Shown: positions 51,841 to 62,900, counted from the first letter of the stretch. The stretch is DNA of 64,000 nt from Flavobacterium amnicola (GCF_004122165.1 NZ_SBKO01000001.1:62001-126000), one strand, 5' to 3'. Made by a program: numbers and translations. The notes: generated by a model from the sequence alone, not told the origin.

Positions 51841-53109
51841 TTAATTTTTAAGTAGTTCAATTCCAATGGCACATTGTAAACATTTTCCTTTTTCGCAATA
51901 TTCCTTTTTCAATTGCAACAAGGCTTGTGTTTGAAATGCAGATTTACATTCGACACCAATACTTTTGAATTTATCAATAATGGTGTTATTTTCTGGCTGA
52001 ATTTGCTCTAACAAATCAATATTCTCCTCCGAAAAATCCATCGACAAACTTTGTTCGTAGGCAAACTTTATAGGTAAAACAGTATTTATAATGACCAATT
52101 CTACGAATGATTTGGAAAGCGATTTTTGCTTATACTTTGATGGTTTTTCAAAATTGTAATGATGCAACCAATAATCGGAGACAGAAATATTAAATAGTTG
52201 ATGTAACGCTGACATTGATTTTGCTCCAATGATTTTTGTAAATAAATTTTGCTGCTTATGATAGAGCATTGCAAATTGCGCCAATCGTATGGTTGGAAAA
52301 TTATCGGGGCGCAATTTGTAAAAATGGACTGGCTGTGAAATATCCGTTTGTAACTGATACTTCATCGAAATATAGTCATACAGATTTCGCAAATCCTTTG
52401 AATAGCTATCTTCCGGAGTGGTTGGAATTAAATTCGATTTACCAAAAAACAAAGCTTCCAGGTACTGCACATCAAAACTTTCTTTTCGTATAACTGAAAA
52501 CGGAATGGCATTAGCCAATTGAAAAAAGACTTCGCCGTTGGTATTCAGTCCGAAGTTTTTAGCCAAAAAACAGAACAAAGTAGCCTCCCAATCGTAATTA
52601 TTTGTTTCCAACGATTCCAGAATGGGTTTTGATTTCCGCTCCAAGCGTTCAAAAAACAAACGCTCTTGCCAATTTTTAAAAATAAATTGAGGTATTTTTT
52701 GGATATCGTTCTCGCAATTAATCCAAGACTTTTGAAGTTTTAATTGTTGATATTGCTGCCTTAAATTGTTAGCAACATATCCCTTAAGTTCTAAGACAGG
52801 TATTTCAGATTTGTCTTTTCGCAAAACCCCTACATCATGCTCCCAGACTACATGCAGAATGACGTTATCATAATTTTTATCAGTTTCATGATGGTGCAAA
52901 TACCAATCGGAAGATTTGAGATGGATTTCAACGTTTCCAGCCCACTTTTGGTTTCCAACAATGATTTGAGCGTTAAAAAAATCGGGACCTGCTTGATGTA
53001 GATACTTTCCCGTTTGTAAAATTTGTAGCAACTCCCCTTCGGAAGTTTGGAGATTGGCAAAATCAAATTTCTGATTTTGCCACACGTAGTGCAAAAAATC
53101 TTCTTTCAT
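51841..53109 (-). CDS. DUF2851 family protein
   Basis: A 422-residue protein matching the DUF2851 family: it begins with LHYVWQNQKFDFANLQTSEG and contains QAGPDFFNAQIIVGNQKWAG, then NVEIHLKSSDWYLHHHETDK. The cysteines near the C terminus (CKSAFQTQALLQLKKEYCEK, then GKCLQCAIG) may bind metal. The function is unknown to me. It heads the run with the PspC and ComEA-like genes, and two copies of a 14-bp direct repeat lie just upstream of its start. Confidence 0.85.
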   Translation of the reverse strand: MKEDFLHYVWQNQKFDFANLQTSEGELLQILQTGKYLHQAGPDFFNAQIIVGNQKWAGNVEIHLKSSDWYLHHHETDKNYDNVILHVVWEHDVGVLRKDKSEIPVLELKGYVANNLRQQYQQLKLQKSWINCENDIQKIPQFIFKNWQERLFFERLERKSKPILESLETNNYDWEATLFCFLAKNFGLNTNGEVFFQLANAIPFSVIRKESFDVQYLEALFFGKSNLIPTTPEDSYSKDLRNLYDYISMKYQLQTDISQPVHFYKLRPDNFPTIRLAQFAMLYHKQQNLFTKIIGAKSMSALHQLFNISVSDYWLHHYNFEKPSKYKQKSLSKSFVELVIINTVLPIKFAYEQSLSMDFSEENIDLLEQIQPENNTIIDKFKSIGVECKSAFQTQALLQLKKEYCEKGKCLQCAIGIELLKN

Positions 53110-53114
53110 AAATG

Positions 53115-53146
53115 TGGCGTATAATAATTAACTGGCGTATAATAAT
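53115..53146. repeat. Tandem direct repeat upstream of the DUF2851 gene
   Basis: TGGCGTATAATAAT occurs at 53115-53128 and 53133-53146, an 18-bp period, starting 6 nt upstream of the DUF2851 start codon. It may be a short tandem duplication or an operator. Confidence 0.7.
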
Positions 53147-53164
53147 CAAATGTAATAAAAAAAT

Positions 53165-53197
53165 AAAAACCTGCAAACATTGGAGTGTTTGCAGGTT
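53165..53197 (-). terminator. Rho-independent terminator of the cystathionine beta-synthase gene
   Basis: Perfect 12-bp stem AACCTGCAAACA / TGTTTGCAGGTT with loop TTGGAG; A residues at 53165-53169 make the U run on the minus strand. Confidence 0.9.
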
Positions 53198-53218
53198 AAA
53201 ATTATCTGTCGAATAAAA

Positions 53219-54580
53219 TTATTTAATCGAATTAATAATATCGTGTTTGGTTATAATATGATGTTTTCCATTTCCTAAATCCACTAAAACCGCTTGATTG
53301 TCCTTGTTGATTAATTTAGAAACCTCTTCTACCGAAGCACCTAATTGTACAATTGGGAACGGTTTGCCCATTACTTCACGTATAGGCTTATCGGCCACAT
53401 CTTTATCGGCAATATAGGCTTGAAATAAATCTGATTCGTCTACAGAACCTACAAAGCCATTAACATCAATTACAGGAATTTGAGAGATTTTATATTTACG
53501 CATACGTTCGATAGCATGAGAAACTAATTCTTCGGTACGAACAAAAACCAAAGGCTTGTCGATATGTTCTTTGATCAAATCTTCCGCTTTTGTAATTTCT
53601 TCATCTAAGAAGCCTCTTTCACGCATCCAATCGTCATTAAACATTTTACCTACATAACGGCTTCCAGAATCGTGAAATAAAACCACTACTACATCTTCTG
53701 GTTTAAAATGTTCTTTCAACTGAAGTAACCCTTTTATAGCAGCTCCCGCAGAATTTCCAACAAAAATTCCTTCTTCTAAAGCAATTTTACGAGTATAAAC
53801 AGCTGCGTCTTTATCGGTTACTTTGGTAAACCCATCAATTAAAGAGAAATCAACATTTTTCGGAAGGATATCTTCTCCAATACCTTCAGTGATATAGGAA
53901 TAAATTTCATTCTCGTCAAAAACTCCCGTTTCGTGGTATTTTTTGAAAACCGATCCATACGTATCAATTCCCCAAATTTTAATATTAGGGTTTTTTTCTT
54001 TTAAATATTTGGCTACGCCAGAAATCGTTCCACCGGTACCCACACCTACTACAAAATGCGTAATTTTTCCTTCAGTTTGTTCCCAAATTTCAGGACCCGT
54101 TTGTTCATAATGCGCTGTAGCGTTACTTGGGTTATCGTATTGATTTACGTACCAAGAGTTTGGAATTTCTTCACCTAATTTTTTAGAAACGGAATAATAC
54201 GAACGTGGGTCAGTTGGTTCTACATCAGTGGGACAAACAATGACTTTGGCACCAACAGCACGAAGAATATCTGATTTTTCCTTTGACTGTTTATCAGAAA
54301 TCACAAAAATACATTTGTACCCTTTCACAATGGCAGCAAGTGCCAATCCCATTCCAGTATTTCCTGAAGTTCCTTCAATTATAGTTCCACCAGGTTTCAA
54401 ACGACCATCTGCTTCAGCATCTTCAATCATTTTAACCGCCATACGGTCTTTTACCGAATTCCCTGGATTAAAAGTTTCTACTTTGGCTAATACCAGTGCA
54501 TCCACTTCAGCAGTTACTTTATTTAATTTCACCAAAGGTGTATTTCCAATCGTTTCTAATATGTTTTTTGCGTATTGCAT
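53219..54580 (-). CDS. Cystathionine beta-synthase-like PLP enzyme with CBS domains
   Basis: A fold-type II PLP enzyme of 453 residues. The PLP lysine is K44 in NPGNSVKDR, the substrate loop is EGTSGNTGMGLA, and the phosphate-binding loop is GVGTGGTISG. Two C-terminal CBS domains (about 335-450) are expected to bind regulatory nucleotides or SAM. It probably condenses serine (or an activated serine) with homocysteine, or acts as a cysteine synthase; sequence alone does not decide. It has its own terminator and a weak -7-like element at 54600-54607. Confidence 0.92.
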   Translation of the reverse strand: MQYAKNILETIGNTPLVKLNKVTAEVDALVLAKVETFNPGNSVKDRMAVKMIEDAEADGRLKPGGTIIEGTSGNTGMGLALAAIVKGYKCIFVISDKQSKEKSDILRAVGAKVIVCPTDVEPTDPRSYYSVSKKLGEEIPNSWYVNQYDNPSNATAHYEQTGPEIWEQTEGKITHFVVGVGTGGTISGVAKYLKEKNPNIKIWGIDTYGSVFKKYHETGVFDENEIYSYITEGIGEDILPKNVDFSLIDGFTKVTDKDAAVYTRKIALEEGIFVGNSAGAAIKGLLQLKEHFKPEDVVVVLFHDSGSRYVGKMFNDDWMRERGFLDEEITKAEDLIKEHIDKPLVFVRTEELVSHAIERMRKYKISQIPVIDVNGFVGSVDESDLFQAYIADKDVADKPIREVMGKPFPIVQLGASVEEVSKLINKDNQAVLVDLGNGKHHIITKHDIINSIK

Positions 54581-54599
54581 TTGTTTAATTTTTAAGGTG

Positions 54600-54607
54600 T
54601 AAAGTTA
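54600..54607 (-). promoter_or_regulatory. Weak -7-like element for the cystathionine beta-synthase gene
   Basis: Minus strand reads TAACTTTA (TAnnTTTG with the last base changed), 19 nt before the start codon; no clear -33. Confidence 0.3.
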
Positions 54608-54622
54608 AATATTTCGAGGTTA

Positions 54623-56542
54623 TTATTGGAAGAAATTCCATACTAATCCGAAACGAACAATGAAATCTTTGTAAGGATAATTTGGTGCCGAATAGAATTT
54701 ATTTCCTGTAAAACCAGAATTGAAATGTTCTGCCTTTAAGAAAATACGGGTTTGTCGTACACGGGCATTAAAAAAGAAATCAATTAAAGGAAAATCTCCT
54801 ATTTTGGTGGTTTTTTGGGTATAAAATTCGGCGATTAACGGATTATAACTATTGGCATAATACTTCGTAAAATACTGGAATGTGAATCCTGTTTGATAAA
54901 ACATGGCCTTTTTAAAAGCGTGGTTTGAAAAATACAACGTATTTCTCGTTACAATTTTCGGCACATTAAGAACCGCATCGTTTTGCGTGACTTGCTGATA
55001 TAAAATTGTATTATCTAAAGCAAATTTTCCGTATTTAATTTCTTTCTCTAATTTAACCGACAAATAGTTAATGGCATCGCCATACTGCATTGGTTTCACT
55101 GAAGCTAGAGAATCTAATGCGTTATTACTAGCGAAATATAAGTGATCATTCAATAAAGTGAATTGCCCTTCAGCAGAAAACCATTGTGTTTTAGCCTGTA
55201 CTTTTAATGCATTAATTTTTTCATTTTTGAAATTATTGTACCAATTGAAATTCACAAAACTACTTTGGTACAAAGTATAATTCAAATCAGGAACTTTACT
55301 TATGTTTTGGTATTGTGCCGAAATACTATTTTTATCATCAAAAGTATATTTTGCTGTTAAATCTAGCGTCGAAAAATTTTGTTTGGATATTCCTTTAGAA
55401 AAAAGCGCTTCTCCTCGTATTTTTCCTTTGTTATAAAAATATTTACCTCCAAAAGCATTCAAATGCAAAGCAACTGAGTTGGGAACAATAACTGCATTAT
55501 CAGAAGCTAAAAATCGGTTATAGAAATAATTATAATTGGCATTTTCTACAAACACATTAAACTTACCAATAGATGAATTTGAAAAAGTAGCTCCTATTTT
55601 ATTGTATAACGAATTGTACTTCGCAAAATCATCATAGTTATTAGCAACGAAACCGTCACCAAAATAATCTGTTGCAATTGCTTTTTTAAAATTATAAGAT
55701 TTTGTTTCATAATTGATTTGATGCTCAATTATGGCGTTGTTAGTTTTCTCATTTTTATTTATACGAAACGAATGGTCAACAAAATAGCGTCTTCCTTTAA
55801 AAATCGCTTTAGCATCTTCTAGAAGTACGTCAATTCGGGCTCTGTCTTTAAATTGCGATTCTTCCGATTCAAAATCCTGAGGATTTAATAACCCTCCGTT
55901 TTCCTGGTTGGTAAAATCTTGACTCACATAATGGGAATTGAGAATATATCTTTTATTAGTGGTCACATAGCTAGAGGTCATTCTAAAATTACCAGTACTA
56001 GACAAGGAATTCAAATATTTACCTAAAGAGCGAAGCCCTTTATATGCTATAGAAAAATTAAGGTTTTTTGATGTATTTAAAGTCACAAATGCATCAACAC
56101 TTTGTCCTTGTTCCAGTACGGTTTTAAAATACAATTCAGTTAAAGGAGTTGGAACCGAAAAATACTGAACTTCATCTGGCTTTAAATAATTAAATTGCTT
56201 TGCTTTAAAACCAAAATCTGGTAATGATTTGTAATTATTATAACCATAATGCAATGTAGTATAGGTATGACCATCATTAGCAAAAGGCAATAAACCGAAA
56301 TTATCCTTTCGAAGATAATTGTATTTATAATCACTTTTAACAGTTAGTGAAGTATCTACATAAACGGTATCTTTTGACAAAGTATAAAGTTTATACCAAT
56401 TGTGAGGAGCTTTAGGATTTTCTTTTGGCGCTTCTCTTAACGACTTTCTTATCGAATCAGGTTTTGCTATTTGCAATTCCTCATCTTGTGAATAACCAAG
56501 CGTTGAAAATAAGAAAAAAAACAAATATAGTAGGTACTTCAT
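54623..56542 (-). CDS. Putative porin (outer-membrane beta-barrel)
   Basis: A 639-residue protein started at the ATG at 56542 (MKYLLYLFFFLFSTLGYSQ), a clean signal peptide. In-frame alternatives exist at 56551 and in the longer frame to 56599, but the -7 element at 56560-56567 places the RNA start near 56553. The body is rich in alternating hydrophobic/aromatic strands ending in a terminal aromatic (VWNFFQ), typical of an outer-membrane barrel, and resembles the Flavobacteriaceae putative porin family (FGLLPFANDGHTYTTLHYGY, TPLTELYFKTVLEQGQS). The cargo is unknown. Confidence 0.85.
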   Translation of the reverse strand: MKYLLYLFFFLFSTLGYSQDEELQIAKPDSIRKSLREAPKENPKAPHNWYKLYTLSKDTVYVDTSLTVKSDYKYNYLRKDNFGLLPFANDGHTYTTLHYGYNNYKSLPDFGFKAKQFNYLKPDEVQYFSVPTPLTELYFKTVLEQGQSVDAFVTLNTSKNLNFSIAYKGLRSLGKYLNSLSSTGNFRMTSSYVTTNKRYILNSHYVSQDFTNQENGGLLNPQDFESEESQFKDRARIDVLLEDAKAIFKGRRYFVDHSFRINKNEKTNNAIIEHQINYETKSYNFKKAIATDYFGDGFVANNYDDFAKYNSLYNKIGATFSNSSIGKFNVFVENANYNYFYNRFLASDNAVIVPNSVALHLNAFGGKYFYNKGKIRGEALFSKGISKQNFSTLDLTAKYTFDDKNSISAQYQNISKVPDLNYTLYQSSFVNFNWYNNFKNEKINALKVQAKTQWFSAEGQFTLLNDHLYFASNNALDSLASVKPMQYGDAINYLSVKLEKEIKYGKFALDNTILYQQVTQNDAVLNVPKIVTRNTLYFSNHAFKKAMFYQTGFTFQYFTKYYANSYNPLIAEFYTQKTTKIGDFPLIDFFFNARVRQTRIFLKAEHFNSGFTGNKFYSAPNYPYKDFIVRFGLVWNFFQ

Positions 56543-56559
56543 TTTATGCATTTGAGCTA

Positions 56560-56567
56560 CAAAAGTA
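56560..56567 (-). promoter_or_regulatory. -7 element for the putative porin gene
   Basis: Minus strand reads TACTTTTG (exact TAnnTTTG), 17 nt before the preferred ATG at 56542. The -33 TTG at the right spacing is not seen. Confidence 0.55.
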
Positions 56568-56584
56568 ACGAAATCATTAGAAAT

Positions 56585-56611
56585 AAAAAAACCCCGCAAG
56601 TGCGGGGTTTT
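56585..56611 (-). terminator. Terminator of the SusCD-lipoprotein operon
   Basis: Stem AAAACCCCGC / GCGGGGTTTT around an AAGT loop; the A run at 56585-56591 forms the U run on the minus strand, 19 nt after the last lipoprotein stop. Confidence 0.9.
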
Positions 56612-56629
56612 ATTTTCAGCAAAAGTAAA

Positions 56630-57619
56630 TTATTTTTTACCTCCAGCTTTTCTAGCTTTGATTACATCAATAAGAGATCTAACTCTTCCTGAAGCAATAA
56701 TATCACCAGTATTGTAATCTTTTAAAGTCCAAGTATTACCTACTTTTTCTAACTCTCTAACGATTTGGTAATCTGGAGCAGTTAATTTAGTATTCCAAAC
56801 TTCTGACATATCTAAAGTCTCAGAGAAAACTCCCATTTTACCAGAAGTTAAAATCGCTGGGATTTTGATTGCAGATGGAGTAGAAATACCGTTCATAGAA
56901 TAGAAACTTGGAACAATGTAATACGTATCATCTGGCAAAGTAGAAGGTAAAATAATTGATTCTGGGCAAGATGTGTAAGAATCATCAACAATGTTGAAAC
57001 CAGAATCGTACACTTCTAAATCCAAATCAATATCACACCATGCATGTGAAACAGGAGTTGCAGCAGCATCCATAAATGTACCACCTTCAATATTACCATG
57101 CGCATTTGGAGCACTTGCAGAAAAATCTAACTCAGTATAAAAGTCGTTAGACGTTTTATTTGCAATAGTAACAGTGATTTTTTGTGATCCTTCGTCAACT
57201 AAACCAACTCCATTACCTGCACTAAGCAAAGCAAAAACAGCAGTTTCAGAACCTTCTTTGAACACATCAAATTTAGTACTAATTTGGAAAGTTGTTGAAG
57301 TTGCATAAGCTGGTAAAACAATTTTGTCTCCAATTAGTCCCCAACCATCATCCACAACAGTTTCTGTACCAGAAGATGCATAATCTTGTCGGTTTGCAGA
57401 ACCACTAACTTGTTGCAATTTGAAATCCATTTTGGTTTTGTAAGGTGTGTTAGTTGTTAAAGTAACAGTAATAACATCTCCTTCTGTAACACTAAATGAA
57501 GTTGCATCAGCAGAAACTACAGGCTTAATTGTACCATCAGCAGTAATATCCTCTTCTTTATCACATGAAGATAGAATTCCAAGAAGTGCAAAAGCAGCTA
57601 TAAAATTTTTATATTTCAT
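56630..57619 (-). CDS. Surface lipoprotein with Calx-beta-like domain
   Basis: A 329-residue lipoprotein: the lipobox LSSC places the lipidated Cys at about residue 19, followed by DKEED, an acidic stretch like the Bacteroidota surface-export signal. The next about 110 residues (FSVTEGDVITVTLTTNTPYK and the later strand pattern) look like a Calx-beta or similar Ig-like fold. The C-terminal part is not recognised. It is last in the SusC-SusD operon, 24 nt after the previous lipoprotein, so it probably works at the cell surface with the SusCD transporter. Confidence 0.78.
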   Translation of the reverse strand: MKYKNFIAAFALLGILSSCDKEEDITADGTIKPVVSADATSFSVTEGDVITVTLTTNTPYKTKMDFKLQQVSGSANRQDYASSGTETVVDDGWGLIGDKIVLPAYATSTTFQISTKFDVFKEGSETAVFALLSAGNGVGLVDEGSQKITVTIANKTSNDFYTELDFSASAPNAHGNIEGGTFMDAAATPVSHAWCDIDLDLEVYDSGFNIVDDSYTSCPESIILPSTLPDDTYYIVPSFYSMNGISTPSAIKIPAILTSGKMGVFSETLDMSEVWNTKLTAPDYQIVRELEKVGNTWTLKDYNTGDIIASGRVRSLIDVIKARKAGGKK

Positions 57620-57643
57620 TTTATTATCTTTTTAAATTAAATA

Positions 57644-58471
57644 CTATCTCACGTAGTTATTAGTATATTGTCTAGGTCCTGCAGCAAAGCTAATTTCGTA
57701 TTTTGTTTGGAAATTATTCAAAGAATATACTTTACCATCATTACCACCAGGATAAAAATCTGTACCAGTAACTGTGTTAGAATAGAAACCTTGCGCTAGA
57801 TTTTGATTTGGCATAGTAATATCACCACAAATATCTGTAAAGTTGTATCCAGTATCAGGTGCAATAGAACCAGCAGCCCATTGTCCTGTAGTAGATGTTT
57901 TAAAATCATTTACAGCAGGAGAAGAAATAATCTCCGGAGTATAAGTTCTAACAACACCATCATTTCTTGTTACAGTTACCACATAAGTACCCGCAACCTG
58001 AGATTGACAACCTACAAAAATAATTCTCAATTTCGCATGGTTTGCAGAAACTACTGCACCATTGCTAACAGCTGTTAAATTTAAAATTAACTCAGTTTTT
58101 TGAGTAGGATTTAAATCACCAGTGTTCACAAAAATTGGGAAATTACCAAAAGTCATACCAGCAGGAATAACAATTTTTCCATTGTTATTAACAAAATCAA
58201 ATTCTACACCTTCCGTTGCAGAAGACGCTGGATCGATAGTATAAGAAACTTCTGTAGGTACAGAAAATGGTTTTCCATCACCACCACCAATTAACGAAAG
58301 TGGGAAAGTTCTTTCAACTGGACCTTCATCTGCAAAGTAAGACACAGTAGACAAAGGACTTGTAAAACCAACAATCTTAGGGCTAGTCGTAAAATTGTGG
58401 TCTGCTCTAATATCATCATCACAAGATATACCTGCAATAGCTAATGACATTAATAAAATTATTTTTTTCAT
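57644..58471 (-). CDS. Surface lipoprotein in the SusCD operon
   Basis: A 275-residue lipoprotein with lipobox AGISC and an acidic DDD right after the Cys (surface-export-like). The N-terminal half has beta-sandwich-like strands (TEVSYTIDPASSATEGVEF, NGKIVIPAGMTFGNFPIFVN) reminiscent of DUF1735/DUF4843-type domains found in SusCD operons. The substrate and exact family are unknown. It starts 25 nt after the SusD-like stop and is very likely co-transcribed. Confidence 0.78.
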   Translation of the reverse strand: MKKIILLMSLAIAGISCDDDIRADHNFTTSPKIVGFTSPLSTVSYFADEGPVERTFPLSLIGGGDGKPFSVPTEVSYTIDPASSATEGVEFDFVNNNGKIVIPAGMTFGNFPIFVNTGDLNPTQKTELILNLTAVSNGAVVSANHAKLRIIFVGCQSQVAGTYVVTVTRNDGVVRTYTPEIISSPAVNDFKTSTTGQWAAGSIAPDTGYNFTDICGDITMPNQNLAQGFYSNTVTGTDFYPGGNDGKVYSLNNFQTKYEISFAAGPRQYTNNYVR

Positions 58472-58496
58472 AATTTAAAAAATTAAGATTAATTAA

Positions 58497-59981
58497 TTAG
58501 TACCAGAATGGTCCGGTTGAAAACGCAGAGTTTACACTTTGAGCTGGTACATTAGCTGTATTACCAACTAATTCAGAGTTTGGATATAATAATCTTCTAG
58601 GTTTGTTAGGTTGAGTAGCACCAACAATAGTTAAAGGAATAGTATCGATCAAACCAGTTCTTGTATACTCGATGAACGATTCTAAAGCGTTAAGACCACC
58701 TTGTAATGCGATGTTTTTTTGGTACATAATTGCCTCTAATTGTTGAGCAGCAGTAGCACCAATTGCACCATACCCTTTACCAGCAACTAAGTTAACATCT
58801 ACAACATACGTTCCTGGCGTAGCTCCTAATTGTGCCATTGAAGCAGTGATTCCTTCATTAAATAAAGTCTGAGCATCACCTGCTAAATATCCTTCGTGCG
58901 CAGCTTCTGCTTGTAAAAATTTACTTTCTGCAAGAGTCATAACGAATCCATCTTGAGCAGAATTTTTAACTAACGCAGGTCCAAGTGTAGAAATACTTGC
59001 CGGTGCAGTACCACCATTTACAACCGCTAAATCACCTTGAATAACACCTTGTACAGTACCTCCAATTAAAGAAAATAATCTTCCTCTACGTGGATCTGTT
59101 GGTCCTGAATTCAATTTGTCACCCATGTACTTAGAAGCTCTAACAAATCTCATCTCTTGATTTTCAGTAGTTTCATCCACTTGGTATAATAAAGCATAAA
59201 ATGGGTTTTGTTGTGCAATACCAGCTTTAGAATATCCTGGGTTGATTTTTGCATCTGCATTTAAGAATGACTTACCTGCTAAAGAAGCAAATCCATCAGA
59301 TAAATAAGTAGATAATGCAACTCCTGAATCCGTTTGACGTAATAATAAACGTAATTTCAACGTGTTTCCGAATTCTTCCCATCTAGACATATCGCCTTTG
59401 AAAATAACGTCCTCTGAACCTACAGCAATAGCACCTGGAGTATTCATCATTGCGATCGCTTGATCAACTTGATTTACAAGGTCTCTGTAAATTGCCAAAT
59501 CATCATCATATTTTGGACTGGTATTTTCAGATCCTAAATGTGCTTCAGAATAAGGAATATCACCATAAATATCAACTAAATACTGAAAGTAAAAAGCTTT
59601 CATAATTTTAGCAATCGCTTTGTGATTATCATAACCAACCGCTTTATGATTGATGATGTTAGTCAAGTTTGCTGTATTAAGATAAATATTATCCCAAATG
59701 TCTGAATAAAAATTATTATCAATAGCTAAAGAATATTCAGGTGGAGCAGTAACCGCAAATGAATTTACATTCATCCCCCAGTTATTCATGAAAAAGTTCC
59801 CTAATCTATTCATTCTTCTAGCCATCGTTCTGTATGGACCAGTCTGAGCATTAGCTAACGCTAAGTCAGGTGTAATCTGCGATAATTGTGGATCATTAGG
59901 AGATGTGTTCACATCTAAATAATCATCACAAGAAAATAGCATCATTGCTATTGCAGGTAAAAAATATTTTAATTTCTTCAT
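58497..59981 (-). CDS. SusD/RagB-family nutrient-binding outer-membrane lipoprotein
   Basis: A 494-residue SusD-like lipoprotein with lipobox LFSC and acidic DD after the Cys. Family landmarks are YLDVNTSPNDPQ near the N terminus, YLVDIYGDIPYSEA, and the C-terminal PRRLLYPNSE. This is the SusD-like variant (RagB/SusD_2 type) that caps the SusC barrel and captures oligomers such as peptides or glycans. It lies 12 nt after the SusC stop. The ligand is not evident: there is no glycosidase or peptidase in the operon. Confidence 0.93.
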   Translation of the reverse strand: MKKLKYFLPAIAMMLFSCDDYLDVNTSPNDPQLSQITPDLALANAQTGPYRTMARRMNRLGNFFMNNWGMNVNSFAVTAPPEYSLAIDNNFYSDIWDNIYLNTANLTNIINHKAVGYDNHKAIAKIMKAFYFQYLVDIYGDIPYSEAHLGSENTSPKYDDDLAIYRDLVNQVDQAIAMMNTPGAIAVGSEDVIFKGDMSRWEEFGNTLKLRLLLRQTDSGVALSTYLSDGFASLAGKSFLNADAKINPGYSKAGIAQQNPFYALLYQVDETTENQEMRFVRASKYMGDKLNSGPTDPRRGRLFSLIGGTVQGVIQGDLAVVNGGTAPASISTLGPALVKNSAQDGFVMTLAESKFLQAEAAHEGYLAGDAQTLFNEGITASMAQLGATPGTYVVDVNLVAGKGYGAIGATAAQQLEAIMYQKNIALQGGLNALESFIEYTRTGLIDTIPLTIVGATQPNKPRRLLYPNSELVGNTANVPAQSVNSAFSTGPFWY

Positions 59982-59993
59982 AGTTTTAGTTTA

Positions 59994-62900
59994 TTAGAAA
60001 CTTACGTTAATATTGAAACCGATTGTTCTTGTTTGAGGGTATTTTCCAATTGGAGAGAAACCTTGACTGTTAGTATTAGTAGTACCAGCAGCAGAAGTTG
60101 CCCCAGAATTAGAGAATTCAGGATCAGCATATCCTCTGTTTTCTTTAGCTAAGAAAATGAAAGGATTTCTTGCATTAACACCAAATTTAACATTAGAAAG
60201 TGTAGTTCCAGTTAATAATTTAGCAGGTAAAGTATAACTTAAAGAAATCTCTCTAATTTTTAAAGCAGTAGCATCTAATACTGAATTTTCAGCAATATCA
60301 GCATACTCGTCTTGGAAATAAGATAAGAATGAAGAATACGTAGTTCCACCTGTAACAACATTTGTATTTGTAGTATATACACCAGGAGCAGTTTCGATAA
60401 CTGAGTTAGGATAAATAAACCCTTGACGACCATTAATTGCTGATTCATATAAGTGACCTGACCAAGATAACCAGTCTTTAGTTTCAGCATAGAATTGGTG
60501 ACCAGTTCTATAATCCATAACAACTCCTAAACGTAATCCTTTGTAATCTACATAACCATTATAGTTTAAAATATAATCTGGCGTAGCTTTACCTAATACT
60601 TTGTATTCGGTAGCTCTTACTGGGTTACCAGTTGCAGCATCAATAATTACTCTTCCAGAAGGATCTCTTTCGTAAGCAGTACCTTTAATTAATGGGAACT
60701 CTTCACCTTTCACAGCAAAAATACCCGCTTCACCATTGTCAAAAATAGAAACCTCATCAGATTGATCCGTTACTTTATCTACAGTAGTTTTATATGTAGA
60801 GAAACCAAATTGGTTAGACCATTTGAAATTATCATTTCTTATAGGGAAAAACTCTAAATCAACTTCAAAACCTTTTGTAGAAGTTTCACCAATGTTTGTT
60901 AAGAAATTAGCCAAACCTGAAGTATTAGAAGGTGTAATACCTGTAATCAAATCAGTGTTTTTCTCTGTATAGTAAGAACCACCAAAAATAATTCTATCTG
61001 CTAAAAATCCAAATTTACCAGAAAACTCAATAGTTTCCGTAAACTCTGGCTTTAACCCTGGATCTGTAATACTAACAAACTGTTGGAAAGATGAATTAGA
61101 TCCAAAAGGATATCCAGTACCTAACTGACCAAGTTCATTGATACCATAAATACCATTGTCACCAGGAAACGCACTTCCTGTTTTAACATAAGAAGCAGTC
61201 AATTTAGCAGAATTCAAAATTTTTCCGTCTTTTAATGACTCCAAGGCTGTTGGTACAAATGAAATACCAGCTGATGGGTAAAAATAAGTATTAGTTGGTG
61301 TTTTATCTCCTGTTAAACGAGACTCCCAATCTTTTCTACCTGTTAAGTTCAAGAACAAATACTCTCCTAAGTTGAAATCAGCATTCACAAATAAACCTTG
61401 TGAACGTCTTTGGAATTTCGCGTTATTTGAGAATCTTTCATTGTTATAAGCAGTCGTCGTTCTTGTAAAAGTACGAGGAGCACTAGAAATATTTGTAATG
61501 TTGTAAAAACCAGGGATCACTAAATCATCACCACCCACATAAGCTCTTTTTGAATTAAAAGCTTGGTTATTCATACCAATATTACCTTTAAATCCAATTA
61601 AACTAGTTAAATCATATTTAAAGTTAACCATTAAATCACTATACAATTTATAACGATTTGCAGTAGTTTGGTCAATTTGAGAAATAGTAGAGTGATCTCC
61701 ACCCCCTAATTGAAGTAAATCAGTATAACCGTTTCTGTAATAAGAATCAGCAGAATTACGAATGTTATAATCTAACAATGCGTTAACATTGATGTTTTTG
61801 TTAATTTCATAATTCACATTAAACTGTGGATTAACATCAGTAATATCGTCATTAAATCTGATATTATTTCTCATCCAGTATGGATTTCTGTAATAAGAAG
61901 TCCAAGCACCTTCGTTACCAGAGTTTTCAAACTGTTCTACTGGAATATTAGTAGCCGCTTGATATAATTCTTGTAATAAAGCTTGAGTAGTAGTTGTAGA
62001 TTTAGTATAAGCATAATTAACTTTACCTTCAACAGTAAACTTATTTAATTTTTTACCTGCTCTAAAAGTTAATGAATTTCTAGATAATTCATCTCCTTTA
62101 ACAACAAACTCAGTTCTTTGGTTATTGTAAGTAAAGTTAACAAACCCTTTATCTAAATTACCACCAGAAATATTGATGTTATTTTGATATACATTACCAG
62201 TGTTAAAGAATTTTTTGATATTATCTTTAATAGGCGAATAAGGAGCATAAATATATTGCCCATTAGCTTGCACCATACCTACTGCCTTAATAGTACCATC
62301 AAATTCAGCACCCCAAGCTCCATTTTCATATGAAACATGAGATCCAGACCATCCTTGACCATAACGTGTTTGACGTTGTGCAATAAAGTTCACATCTTCA
62401 AAGTCAACAGAAGAGTTTAAAGTTACTTTTACTTTATCTCCTGTAGTACCTCTTTTAGTAGACACGATGATAACCCCATTACGTCCATCTGAACCATAAA
62501 GAGCCGCACCTTGCTTACCTTTCATAACGTTAACAGACTCAATGTTTTCTGTAGGAATTCTAGATAAAACATCAAGTGTAGAAATTGCATTATCAATTAC
62601 CACTAAAGCATTGTTATCTCCAGTAATAGAGTTAGGTGCACGTAATTGAACTCTGTTGTTTTGATTTACACCATTACCAGTATTAATAATTTGTAAACCT
62701 GAAACTTTTCCTGCTAAAGCAGAAATTACGTTAGGGTTTTGTGCTTGTGTAAGCTCTTTTGCTTTTACTTGTTCTGAAGAAGAAGTAATCGAACCAACAC
62801 TTTTCTTAATACCTACCGCTGTTACAACAACTTCAGTTAAACTTGTAGTGGCATCTTGTAACACAGTGTTCATTACATTAGAAGCACCTACTACTTTAGA

